Shown here in pieces: positions 1-10,106 of a stretch of DNA of 36,216 nt (positions are counted from its first letter, which is position 1; every line of letters starts with the position of its first letter). Made by a program: the position numbers and the translations under genes. The stretch covers positions 1-36,216 of the forward strand of contig JASEHE010000005.1 of assembly GCA_030018915.1 (NCBI GenBank), read 5' to 3'. Below the pieces are notes generated by a model. That model saw nothing but the letters and a program-made list of their open reading frames with translations. It did no database searches and had not been told where the DNA came from. Source of the stretch: Verrucomicrobiota bacterium (GTDB lineage Bacteria; Verrucomicrobiota; Kiritimatiellia; UBA8416; SLMC01).

Positions 1-209
1 GCAAGTTGTCAATACATCTTCCTTCTTTTCCTGCTCTCCCATCACGGATCCAGGAATAGGGCATCCACCCCTCGTCCTCAACACATAATGCGCGTTTCGC
101 CCGCCAGGCGGGGCCCACGTGATTGACCCACACGGCCTGCCTTTCGCCTTGTGGCGCCGACCAGGATGAGCTATTGTGCCGCCAACATCGGCGAATTCGA
201 CCGGAATGA

Positions 210-1541
<1,332 letters not shown>

Positions 1542-1565
1542 TTCCTCTTGCGGTTCGCCGAGCAG

Positions 1566-1585
1566 CGGCCCTATTCTCCGGGCCG
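1566..1585 (+). other. Small inverted repeat just before the mnmE start
   Basis: Perfect 6-bp arms (1566-1571 and 1580-1585) with an 8-nt loop, lying in the metY-mnmE gap and ending 2 bp before the mnmE GTG. There is no T tract, so it is not a standard intrinsic terminator. It could weaken ribosome access to the GTG start or simply be chance in GC-rich DNA. Confidence 0.25.
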
Positions 1586-1587
1586 TC

Positions 1588-2970
<1,383 letters not shown>

Positions 2971-2987
2971 CAACGGAAAAGCTGATA

Positions 2988-4844
2988 GTGATTCAAAACA
3001 CGAAATCAAGTGTCATCGTTGTTGTCGGCGCTGGACATGCCGGATGTGAAGCTGCTCTGGCATCCGCCAGAATGGGTGTTTCAACGCTCTTGATCACGCA
3101 AGGCAGGAACGCTGTTGCCAAGATGTCCTGCAATCCGGCAGTTGGAGGGATTGCCAAGTCACATCTCGTGTTCGAACTCGATGCCTTGGGCGGCGAAATT
3201 GCGGCCAACAGCGATCACACCGGAATCCAGTTCCGAGTTCTCAACACCAGCAAGGGGCCGGCAGTCAGGGCAAACCGTGTCCAGTGCGACAAAGACGCGT
3301 ATAGCCGGCGTATGCTGGCTGTGCTCGATCGGCAACAGAATCTCTCCGTCTTGGAAGCCGAGGCAACTGGCGTGACTGTGAAGAATGGCCGACTCTGCGG
3401 CATCAGGTTGTCCGATAGGACCGAATTGAATTGCCATGCGGCTGTCTTCACCCCAGGCACGTTCCTGAATGGGATGATCTACATTGGACATGCCGCTCAG
3501 TCGGGTGGCCGAATCGCGGAGAAATCCTCTGTGGACCTCGCAATCGCCATTCGTGGACTGGGCATCCAAACGGCTCGACTCAAAACCGGCACCCCGCCCC
3601 GCCTGAAGAAGGACACCTTGGATTATTCGAAGATGCAGATTCAGCAAGGAATGATTCCTCCGCCAATGTTCTCTTGGAAAGCCGGACATGATCCGGCATT
3701 GTTCCACGTGGAACAATTCGATCCCGCGCTCCGCCCATGGCCACCAGGTTCGGATCAAATCCCGTGCTATTTGACTCACACCACTATCGAAACCCACACC
3801 ATTGTCCACGACAATCTAACCAGGAGTGCCCTGTACGGTGGTTTGATCACAGGAATAGGCGTCCGATACTGCCCCTCGATCGAAGACAAGGTCGTCAAGT
3901 TCGCGGACAAACAGGCTCATCATGTCTTCATCGAACCCGAAGGACGATTTACCGATCTGGTCTACCCGAATGGGCTATCGAACAGCCTCCCACCGGAAAT
4001 CCAGGCTGACATGATTCACTCTGTCCCCGGCCTGGAACAAGCCGAAATCATCATTCCGGGATATGCAATCGAGTATGACTTTTTCCACCCCACTCAACTT
4101 AACCCCACTCTCGAGACCAAGGCCCTCGAAAACCTCTACTTCGCCGGTCAGATCAATGGGACGACTGGTTACGAGGAAGCAGCTGCCCAGGGATTCGTCG
4201 CTGGAGTCAATGCCGCGTTGAAGGTTCTTGGCTGTCCGCCTTTTGTGCTCGGCCGCAACGACGCCTATATCGGAGTTTTGATTGATGACTTGGTCACAAA
4301 GGGAACTGACGAACCCTACAGGATGTTTACCTCGCGGGCCGAGCGCCGATTAATTCTGCGTCAGGACAACGCCAGGTTCAGGCTCCGACCATTTGCTGAA
4401 TCTCTGGGCATAGTCCCCGAGAGCTACGTCAAAGAGACTCGCTCTCTGGAGAATCAGATCATTGAGGGTCTTGACCGCCTTCGATCAACTCGCCGAGACG
4501 GACAACTGCTGAGCGATCTCCTCAGACGTCCAGAGATTCGGTATCAATATCTCGGGATTGCCGATGCCGGCATGTCCAACCTGGTAATTGAACAGATCGA
4601 GATTGCGCTCAAGTACGAGGGCTACATCAAGCAAGAGTTCACATGGGCCGAAAAATCCGCCGAGCTTGAGAAAGCCAGGATCCCCCCGGACACAGACTAC
4701 TGGACAATGCCGGCGCTCAGGCACGAGGCCCGGGAGAAACTAAGCCGAATTCGCCCGACAACGCTCGGTCAGGCATCCAGAATGCCTGGTATCACTCCTG
4801 CTGATGTTTCTATCCTCTCGGTTCTGATCAAAAGAAGCTCTTGA
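2988..4844 (+). CDS. mnmG: tRNA uridine-5-carboxymethylaminomethyl enzyme MnmG (GidA)
   Basis: FAD-dependent partner of MnmE in wobble uridine modification. An in-frame TTG at 2916 would give 642 aa and a 55-bp overlap with mnmE, but those extra residues do not look like the family. GTG at 2988 gives 618 aa, close to the usual length, and puts the dinucleotide-binding motif GAGHAGCEAA at residues 14-23, as expected. A GGAA lies about 9 nt upstream. Other family marks are SCNPAVGGIAKSH, TPGTFLNG and the C-terminal ENLYFAGQINGTTGYEEAAAQG FAD-binding segment. The gene begins 17 nt after the mnmE stop, so the two are surely co-transcribed. Base composition is moderately less GC-rich than most of the window, like the 3' part of mnmE. 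Confidence 0.95.
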   Translation: MIQNTKSSVIVVVGAGHAGCEAALASARMGVSTLLITQGRNAVAKMSCNPAVGGIAKSHLVFELDALGGEIAANSDHTGIQFRVLNTSKGPAVRANRVQCDKDAYSRRMLAVLDRQQNLSVLEAEATGVTVKNGRLCGIRLSDRTELNCHAAVFTPGTFLNGMIYIGHAAQSGGRIAEKSSVDLAIAIRGLGIQTARLKTGTPPRLKKDTLDYSKMQIQQGMIPPPMFSWKAGHDPALFHVEQFDPALRPWPPGSDQIPCYLTHTTIETHTIVHDNLTRSALYGGLITGIGVRYCPSIEDKVVKFADKQAHHVFIEPEGRFTDLVYPNGLSNSLPPEIQADMIHSVPGLEQAEIIIPGYAIEYDFFHPTQLNPTLETKALENLYFAGQINGTTGYEEAAAQGFVAGVNAALKVLGCPPFVLGRNDAYIGVLIDDLVTKGTDEPYRMFTSRAERRLILRQDNARFRLRPFAESLGIVPESYVKETRSLENQIIEGLDRLRSTRRDGQLLSDLLRRPEIRYQYLGIADAGMSNLVIEQIEIALKYEGYIKQEFTWAEKSAELEKARIPPDTDYWTMPALRHEAREKLSRIRPTTLGQASRMPGITPADVSILSVLIKRSS

Positions 4845-4848
4845 ATTT

Positions 4849-5120
4849 TTACAGCCCAAGTCGCGCGCGGTCGTCAGATCGGCGAGATCCCCGGACGACA
4901 ATGACAATGTCACGAACTTCATAACGCATTGTCCCGCAACATGATAGATAGTCTCCCTCGTAATGCGGGGGTAACGATTTTGATGTAAGCGCCTACCCGG
5001 CATGAAGATCGTCTGTTCCTCTGACATGCCGTTTGCCCGCAAGGCATTCGACACATCCGCTGGCGTCATTCGCCGGGCTGCAACGCCAACAGCGTGTCGG
5101 AGCACATCGCAGTCGCCCTC
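4849..5120 (-). pseudogene. Possible frameshifted small ORF, unknown family
   Basis: The 600 bp between mnmG and the next gene hold no intact convincing gene. On the minus strand one frame reads protein-like from 5120 to about 4990 (including TPADVSNALRANGMSEEQTI). A second frame reads from 4992 to a TAA at 4849 (including HYEGDYLSCCGTMRYEVRD). A single frameshift near 4985-4995 would join them into about 90 aa. I do not recognise the family. It could be a decayed small gene or chance. Upstream, 5121-5340 shows no choice of frame I can defend. Confidence 0.2.
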
Positions 5121-5354
5121 TTATGCCTCGCCGCGCGACGCAGCTTCGCATGGTGTGCCGAGAAGCGCGCCGGTTCCTGGGCGTCGAGCCGTCGTGGCAA
5201 CCCGACTGGCTGATGCTCACGCTGCCGGCGCCCGATGTTCGATGCGACGCGGCCGGAGCTTGAGGGACGAGGTAGTACTTTGGCGAAGGCATGAAGACGG
5301 AGAGCCGTCTCGGAACCTCCAGGCAGAGGTAGGCGCAGATTACCCCCCGTGAGA

Positions 5355-5367
5355 GGGGCGTTGCCCC
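5355..5367 (-). terminator. Short GC hairpin downstream of copy A
   Basis: Perfect 5-bp arms with a 3-nt loop, about 75 bp past the copy A stop on the minus strand. An alternative overlapping pairing with a CCCC tract at 5343-5348 is possible. There is no U-run, so it is at most a weak or factor-assisted terminator. Confidence 0.2.
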
Positions 5368-5441
5368 CAATGGAGGCTCACGCCCGAAAACGCCAACCTC
5401 CATCCCTGAACCCTCCTCAACCGCAAACCTCATCGGCCCCC

Positions 5442-7295
5442 TCACATCTTGACCTCGATATCGAGGTCCTTGGCCTTGACCGTGCCGTCCTCTTTCTTTC
5501 CACCCTCGGCGGCTGCCGTGTCGGCCGCGATTTCCTCCGGCTTCTGAAAGGTTGGCAGATAGCGGTAATAAACCTGCAGCATCAGCGCGCACAGGGTCGT
5601 GTCCATCACCAGGCCCCCCTTTCCGTTGTCGACGTCCCAGTAGCCGATGTCAACCATCTTCCCGCTCGGCGCCTGAATCGCCTGTGGAATCACAATCTGC
5701 GCCTTGACCATCGGCACGGAGAACGCCTTGTTCCAGGTCTTCCAACATTCGCCGCCCTCGTGAAACCGCGCCTGGGTGTTGTAGTACCAGCGGTAGACCA
5801 TGCGCCACCTATCGCCCTCAGCAGCGCGATTCCAGTCGAACTGATCGGTTGCCATAAGGTAGGCCAGAGCCCCTTTGGTCTCCGGCGATTTGCCAATCCC
5901 CAGCAACTGGTGGCTTAGAATACCCGCACCTGTCAATCCGTGCTTGCCCGGCCCATCGTATCCGAATCCGCCGCTGGCGCTGTCGCCCTGGAAATTACAT
6001 TTGAACCCTTCGATCGCTTTCTTCATCGCATTGTCGAGGTCCGGGCATTCCACGCCGGCGATCTTTCCGGCCTTCATGGCCTGGGCGGCCCAGCCCATGA
6101 TGGAGGTGTCGTTGCGCGGCGCGCCTGGCGTCAAACTATAGTCGAATCCGCCGCTCGGGTTTTGGCCGGCGATAATCACATCCATGCCCTTCCTGGCCGC
6201 TGCCTTGAGCGACGGCATCCCGATCATACTGAACGCCTCGCACACCGCATACGTGGCAATCAAATGCTCATACTGGACGTTCAGCCACGCCCCATCCTCT
6301 CTTTGGCGCTTCAGCAGCCATTTGATCGCCTTGTCCACAGTAGCCCCGAACTCCGGCGATGCCGGCGTCTCCCCGTGTGCCAGGTATGTCAGTAGCGCCA
6401 GGCCCGTGAGCCCGGCGGGGGCGTCCATCTTGCCGATACCGCCGCCCGACGTGCTGTTCCAGCTCCCGTCGCCCTCCTGGTTCTTCTTCAGCCACCGCAG
6501 CGCCCGCAGCACCGCCCCTTCCGTCACGCCGCTGCCTCCGTGCCGCCCCAGCGCGCTGCCGCGCGCGCCCGGACTGCGGCTTCCGAAGATTCCCTTCATG
6601 ATCACCGGACTCTTGATGATGGCCACGGAGTCCAGCAGCGCCGGCTGCGGGCTGAAGTCCGCGTCCGGCCCAACCGACGTTTCTTTGCTCGTCGAGGGAA
6701 TGAACGTCTCGTTCACCTGCGCGACGTCGGTGGGTTCCGGCGGCTGGATTTCCGGCTCCGGCGGTGGCTCGACTTCCTTGAGTTCCTCCACAACCTTCTC
6801 CTCCCGGATGCTGACCTGCACGGTGGTGTTCTTCGCCGGCGCCAGGGCGACGACAACCGTTGCGATCAGAAGCGCGAGAGAGGGAACGACGATCCCAGCG
6901 GTCGGCGCCCAGAGCCGCAGGACTTGCAGCCTGGCCCACTTGTAGTCGCCCGATTCCTTGGGCTGCCGGATCCCATGCAGAACCTTTCTGACTTTCTCCA
7001 TGAACGACATTTCATCGAACAGCCGGAGCCAGTCCGCTCGCGGCGGCAGGCTATCGGTTTCCAAGGCTTCTACTCGATCAAGCACCGCCGCCTGCGCGTT
7101 GGAAGTCATGAGAAGAGAAGTCGTTGTGCCCTTCAACATCTCGGTGATGGACTGGGAAAATTTGTTGAGTTGGTTGAGTTCAAGGCGGCAGGCGTCGCAG
7201 CCCAGCAAGTGCTCGCGCACCACTTTCCGCATCGCCGCGGGTAGCGATCGATTCGCGTAGTCGAGAAACAACTTCTGATATGTTTTGCAGCGCAT
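5442..7295 (-). CDS. Anti-sigma-like zinc finger fused to membrane segment and squalene-cyclase-like toroid (copy A)
   Basis: 617 aa. Residues 1-40 form a putative zinc-binding anti-sigma finger (zf-HC2 type): C3, H29, C33 and C36 in HLLGCDACRLE. A cytoplasmic linker follows, then one membrane segment at about 131-152. A TonB-like Pro/Glu stretch comes next (EVEPPPEPEIQPPEPTD, about 174-190). From about 255 there are repeats of the prenyltransferase/squalene-oxidase type, such as WLKKNQEGDGSW and WLLKRQREDGAW. No DxDD-TA protonation motif is seen, so cyclase activity is unlikely and the toroid may be a binding domain. The ATG at 7295 has GGAGG 8 nt upstream. The gene lies 55 bp after the ECF sigma gene, the standard place for an anti-sigma factor. 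I infer it holds the sigma at the membrane and senses something outside. The last 507 residues equal those of copy B. Confidence 0.85.
   Translation of the reverse strand: MRCKTYQKLFLDYANRSLPAAMRKVVREHLLGCDACRLELNQLNKFSQSITEMLKGTTTSLLMTSNAQAAVLDRVEALETDSLPPRADWLRLFDEMSFMEKVRKVLHGIRQPKESGDYKWARLQVLRLWAPTAGIVVPSLALLIATVVVALAPAKNTTVQVSIREEKVVEELKEVEPPPEPEIQPPEPTDVAQVNETFIPSTSKETSVGPDADFSPQPALLDSVAIIKSPVIMKGIFGSRSPGARGSALGRHGGSGVTEGAVLRALRWLKKNQEGDGSWNSTSGGGIGKMDAPAGLTGLALLTYLAHGETPASPEFGATVDKAIKWLLKRQREDGAWLNVQYEHLIATYAVCEAFSMIGMPSLKAAARKGMDVIIAGQNPSGGFDYSLTPGAPRNDTSIMGWAAQAMKAGKIAGVECPDLDNAMKKAIEGFKCNFQGDSASGGFGYDGPGKHGLTGAGILSHQLLGIGKSPETKGALAYLMATDQFDWNRAAEGDRWRMVYRWYYNTQARFHEGGECWKTWNKAFSVPMVKAQIVIPQAIQAPSGKMVDIGYWDVDNGKGGLVMDTTLCALMLQVYYRYLPTFQKPEEIAADTAAAEGGKKEDGTVKAKDLDIEVKM
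5444..6968 (-). repeat. 1525-bp direct repeat, copy A
   Basis: This segment matches 10109-11633 without gaps (constant offset of 4665) and, wherever I compared it, base for base. The overlapping reading frames on both strands also translate identically in the two copies, so silent differences are unlikely. It covers the last 507 codons of the copy A gene. One end is one base past the last sense codon, so the stop codons differ (TGA here, TAG in copy B). The other end is in the cytoplasmic juxtamembrane segment, after which the two genes are similar but clearly diverged. Confidence 0.95.
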
Positions 7296-7350
7296 GTTTT
7301 GATCCTCCCGACTATGAGTGTCGCGAACCTGTCAGGAGTTCAAAACAATC

Positions 7351-7995
7351 TCACTTTTTCTGGAGGGCCCGGCGGAGGTGTTTGACGGCGTAGTGAAGGC
7401 GGGACTTGGCGGTGCCCAGGCTTACCCCAGTCTGCTCGGCAATTTCCGGAACGTTCATGCCGTTGAAATAGTAGAGAATGACCGCGTCGCGGTGCTCGTC
7501 GGACAGCCCGCGCAGCGCCTGCATGAGCGCGGCCGGCGTAGCGTCCGTGTCTGATCCCGAGTCTCGGCCAGCGCTCTCGATCGCCGGCTCCGGCAGGTCG
7601 GCCGCATAGATCAACCGGCTCTGCTTGCGCCGGAAATTGCGGCTCACGTTGATGAGGATGCCGTGAAGCCAGGAGTAGAGCGACGACCGCCCGAGAAAAG
7701 AGCCGGCCGAACGGACGGCTTGGACAAACGTGTCCTGCGCGAGGTCCTGGGCATCCGCCTCGCTGCGGCCACACATCAGGTAGGCCGACCGGAGCAGCCG
7801 GTCGCCGTAGAGAGTCATGACCTCCCGGATGGCGACCGGGTCTCTGCGCTTCAGTCCGTCCGCCAGTTCGGCGTCGCGAGACCGGCTGCCGGGATCTTCC
7901 TCGCCGCCGGGCGCGGCCGAATCGCCGGGCGCCTCCGGCAGCCCGCCCGTTGCGCGCGCCGGATCATTCCCGTCCAAATCGCCGGTTGAGTTCAT
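7351..7995 (-). CDS. ECF-type RNA polymerase sigma factor
   Basis: 214 aa. Region 2 is seen around AYLMCGRSEADAQDLAQDTF and SLYSWLHGILINVSRNFRRK. Region 4 is in LRGLSDEHRDAVILYYFNGM followed by the helix-turn-helix IAEQTGVSLGTAKSRLHYA near the C-terminus. The first 45 residues are acidic and low in complexity. The ATG at 7995 lies inside the mutL 3' end (32-bp overlap), suggesting translational coupling or internal initiation of transcription. The next gene (copy A) begins with an anti-sigma zinc finger, so the pair should form a sigma/anti-sigma switch. Target promoters cannot be read from this window. Confidence 0.93.
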   Translation of the reverse strand: MNSTGDLDGNDPARATGGLPEAPGDSAAPGGEEDPGSRSRDAELADGLKRRDPVAIREVMTLYGDRLLRSAYLMCGRSEADAQDLAQDTFVQAVRSAGSFLGRSSLYSWLHGILINVSRNFRRKQSRLIYAADLPEPAIESAGRDSGSDTDATPAALMQALRGLSDEHRDAVILYYFNGMNVPEIAEQTGVSLGTAKSRLHYAVKHLRRALQKK

Positions 7996-9766
7996 GGAAC
8001 GAAGTGAAAATCAGCGTCGGCCGTCCGTGCGGGCACGTGTAGGGCATTTCCGCGAGCGCCAGGTCCACCACCAGTTTCTCGATTTCCGCGAGGTTCAACT
8101 TGTCGCGCGCCTTGAATGCCGACTTGCAGGCCGCCTGCGCGATCGCTTCCTCCTGCCATCGTCCTTTGCCGCCACGTGGTCCGGCCACTTCCAGGCTGCG
8201 CGCGATCTCGATCAAAATGGCTCGAGCCGAACCCTCCGCCAGACAGGTCGGCAGGGCGTCCACCAGAAACGCGTCTCCGCCGAACTCCGACAGGCCGAAA
8301 CCCATCTCCCGCAGCAGCTCCAGGCGCTTTCGGACGCGTTGCGCGTCCTGTGGCTGGAACTCCACGGTTTCCGGCGTCAACAGCCCCTGCGTCTGCACCC
8401 GCCGCCCTGTCACCTCTGCCATGAATCGCTCGAATAGTACCCGCTCGTGCGCCGCGTGCGGGTCCATCACCACGAAGCCGTCCTCCGTCTCGAGCAGCAC
8501 GTACAGGCCGCCGATCTGGCCGACGACCCGACACCACGACCACGGCGCCGTCGCGCGGCCCGCAACGCCGGTCGCCGCGTCGGGCCCGGCCGAGACCCCA
8601 CCCGTCTCCGGACCGCCAGGCCGCCCCGCAGCCGGGCCTAGCGGCGGCAGCCTTGGATACTGGAATGCGCGCGCCGCCGGCAGGTTCTCGATCGCCAGTT
8701 GGATTTGCGCCGGAGGCTTTGCGCGCGGGACCCCATTCCACGCCTCGGGCCGGATCACGGCCTGCAGCCCCGGCGACCCAAGCGCCAGGCGGATGGCGGC
8801 AACCACCGCATCCCGGACCTCGGAGGGACGCCGGAACCGCACCTCCTTCTTGGTCGGATGCGCGTTGACATCCACCAGCCCGGGGTCTAGGGCCACGAAG
8901 AGGAAGACCGACGGCTGGCGATCCGCGGCCAGCAGCGTGTGGTAGCCCTCACGGATGGCGTAGGCGATCAGGGCGGCCGTGGTGGCGCGGCCGTTCACAA
9001 AGATGAACTGCTCGGTCCGGTCAGACCGGCTCATCGAGGGCAAGCTGACGTGCCCGGAGATTCGGACGTCGCCGGCCTCGTGCCGCAGCGGGCGCAGGTT
9101 GGAGAGATACTCCCGGCCGAACAACTCACGGATGCGGTCCTCCAGGTTACTACCTGCGGCGAGGCGGCAGATTTCGGCTCCGTCCACGCGCAGGCTCATG
9201 CCGCGATCCGGATGCGCCAGGGCCTGCACGATGAACACGCCCCGCAGGTGCGAAAGCTCGGTGGGCTGGGATCGAAGGAACTTGCGCCGGACCGGCACGT
9301 TGAAGAACAGGTCTCTCACTTCCACCGACGCGCCGGCCGGCGCGCCGATGTCCCGCACATCCTGCAGCTTGCCGCCCGTCACACGGATTTCCGTTCCGAC
9401 CGTCTCGCCCCTGGCGCAGGTTATGAGGCGAAAGCGGGACACCGAGGCAATGGCCGCCAGAGCCTCGCCGCGGAAACCGAGCGTAGCAATCCGTTCGATG
9501 TCGTCCACGTCGCGGATTTTGCTCGTGGCGTGGCGCTCGATGGACAAGAGGGCGTCATCCCGACTCATTCCGCTGCCGTTATCCCGCGCGGCCACCAGCT
9601 TGCGGCCGCCTTCGACGATCTCCACGTCAACCTGTGAAGCGCCGGCGTCAATCGCGTTTTCCATGAGTTCCTTGACGACGGAAGCCGGCCGCTCGACCAC
9701 CTCACCGGCGGCGATCTTGTTGACGATGTGGTCGGAAAGCACCAGGATATGCGGCGGCGACACCAT
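7964..9766 (-). CDS. mutL: DNA mismatch repair protein MutL
   Basis: 600 aa from the ATG at 9766, chosen because the family-conserved IVNKIAAGEVVERPASVVKE begins shortly after it. An upstream in-frame start at 9823 would add 19 unlike residues. The N-terminal GHKL ATPase motifs are all present: ELMENAIDAGA, DNGSGM and GFRGEALAAIASV. The C-terminal domain keeps a near-canonical endonuclease motif, DPHA-x2-E-x4-E (Q replaced by P), plus an ACKSAF segment and the CPHGRP zinc-site motif. The protein is therefore probably a nicking MutL that makes the strand break in repair rather than relying on MutH. No mutS is in the window. A TATTCT close upstream is too near the ATG to be scored as a promoter. 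Confidence 0.95.
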   Translation of the reverse strand: MVSPPHILVLSDHIVNKIAAGEVVERPASVVKELMENAIDAGASQVDVEIVEGGRKLVAARDNGSGMSRDDALLSIERHATSKIRDVDDIERIATLGFRGEALAAIASVSRFRLITCARGETVGTEIRVTGGKLQDVRDIGAPAGASVEVRDLFFNVPVRRKFLRSQPTELSHLRGVFIVQALAHPDRGMSLRVDGAEICRLAAGSNLEDRIRELFGREYLSNLRPLRHEAGDVRISGHVSLPSMSRSDRTEQFIFVNGRATTAALIAYAIREGYHTLLAADRQPSVFLFVALDPGLVDVNAHPTKKEVRFRRPSEVRDAVVAAIRLALGSPGLQAVIRPEAWNGVPRAKPPAQIQLAIENLPAARAFQYPRLPPLGPAAGRPGGPETGGVSAGPDAATGVAGRATAPWSWCRVVGQIGGLYVLLETEDGFVVMDPHAAHERVLFERFMAEVTGRRVQTQGLLTPETVEFQPQDAQRVRKRLELLREMGFGLSEFGGDAFLVDALPTCLAEGSARAILIEIARSLEVAGPRGGKGRWQEEAIAQAACKSAFKARDKLNLAEIEKLVVDLALAEMPYTCPHGRPTLIFTSFHELNRRFGRE

Positions 9767-9820
9767 GCTTTCAGAATACCGGCGCAGGGTGGCGAGAAGC
9801 AAGACGCAAAGAGGTTCGGG

Positions 9821-9918
9821 CATGGTTCATGAGTTCACGGTTCACGGTTGAAGAGGTTGACCTTTTCGGCTTCATCTCCGCCAACCTGGAATCTCTGAAC
9901 CTGGAACCGTGAACCATG
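9821..9918. repeat. Inverted GGTTCACGGTT / AACCGTGAACC repeats between copy B and mutL
   Basis: The gap 9767-10106 holds no gene I can support. It contains short repeated GGTTCA/GTTCACGG units at 9824-9849 and their complement at 9905-9918, giving 11-bp perfect arms (9839-9849 with 9905-9915). CATGGTTCA at 9821-9829 is also matched by the right-hand unit. It could form a large hairpin between two minus-strand genes. Similar TTCCAG/GGTTCC-rich tracts occur in other gaps of this window (13817-13837 and 19836-19908). Confidence 0.5.
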
Positions 9919-10106
9919 TCGAGGTTCGTATTGGCTTCGGGGTCGGGGCTCCCAAAACCGCAGGTTCTGGCGGCGCGTCGAAACGGCAACGTTTCAGGGA
10001 CCCAACGCCGAGAGTTGACGAGCTGCGATGCGCGCGGGCCCAGGACATGGACACCCGTCGGAGACCGAAAAGCCTGCCGTTCGGCTTTACCCCTGCTGGG
10101 CGGGGT

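Noticed and set aside
5121-5440. Open frames on both strands upstream of the possible broken ORF
   Set aside because: All three minus frames and one plus frame are partly open with similar codon use, so none can be preferred and no family was recognised.
5442-7295. Annotation as an active squalene-hopene cyclase or prenyltransferase
   Set aside because: The repeats and fold fit, but no DxDD-TA motif is present. DVDN near the C-terminus is in the wrong context. The anti-sigma finger, membrane helix and Pro-rich linker point to a binding or sensing role.
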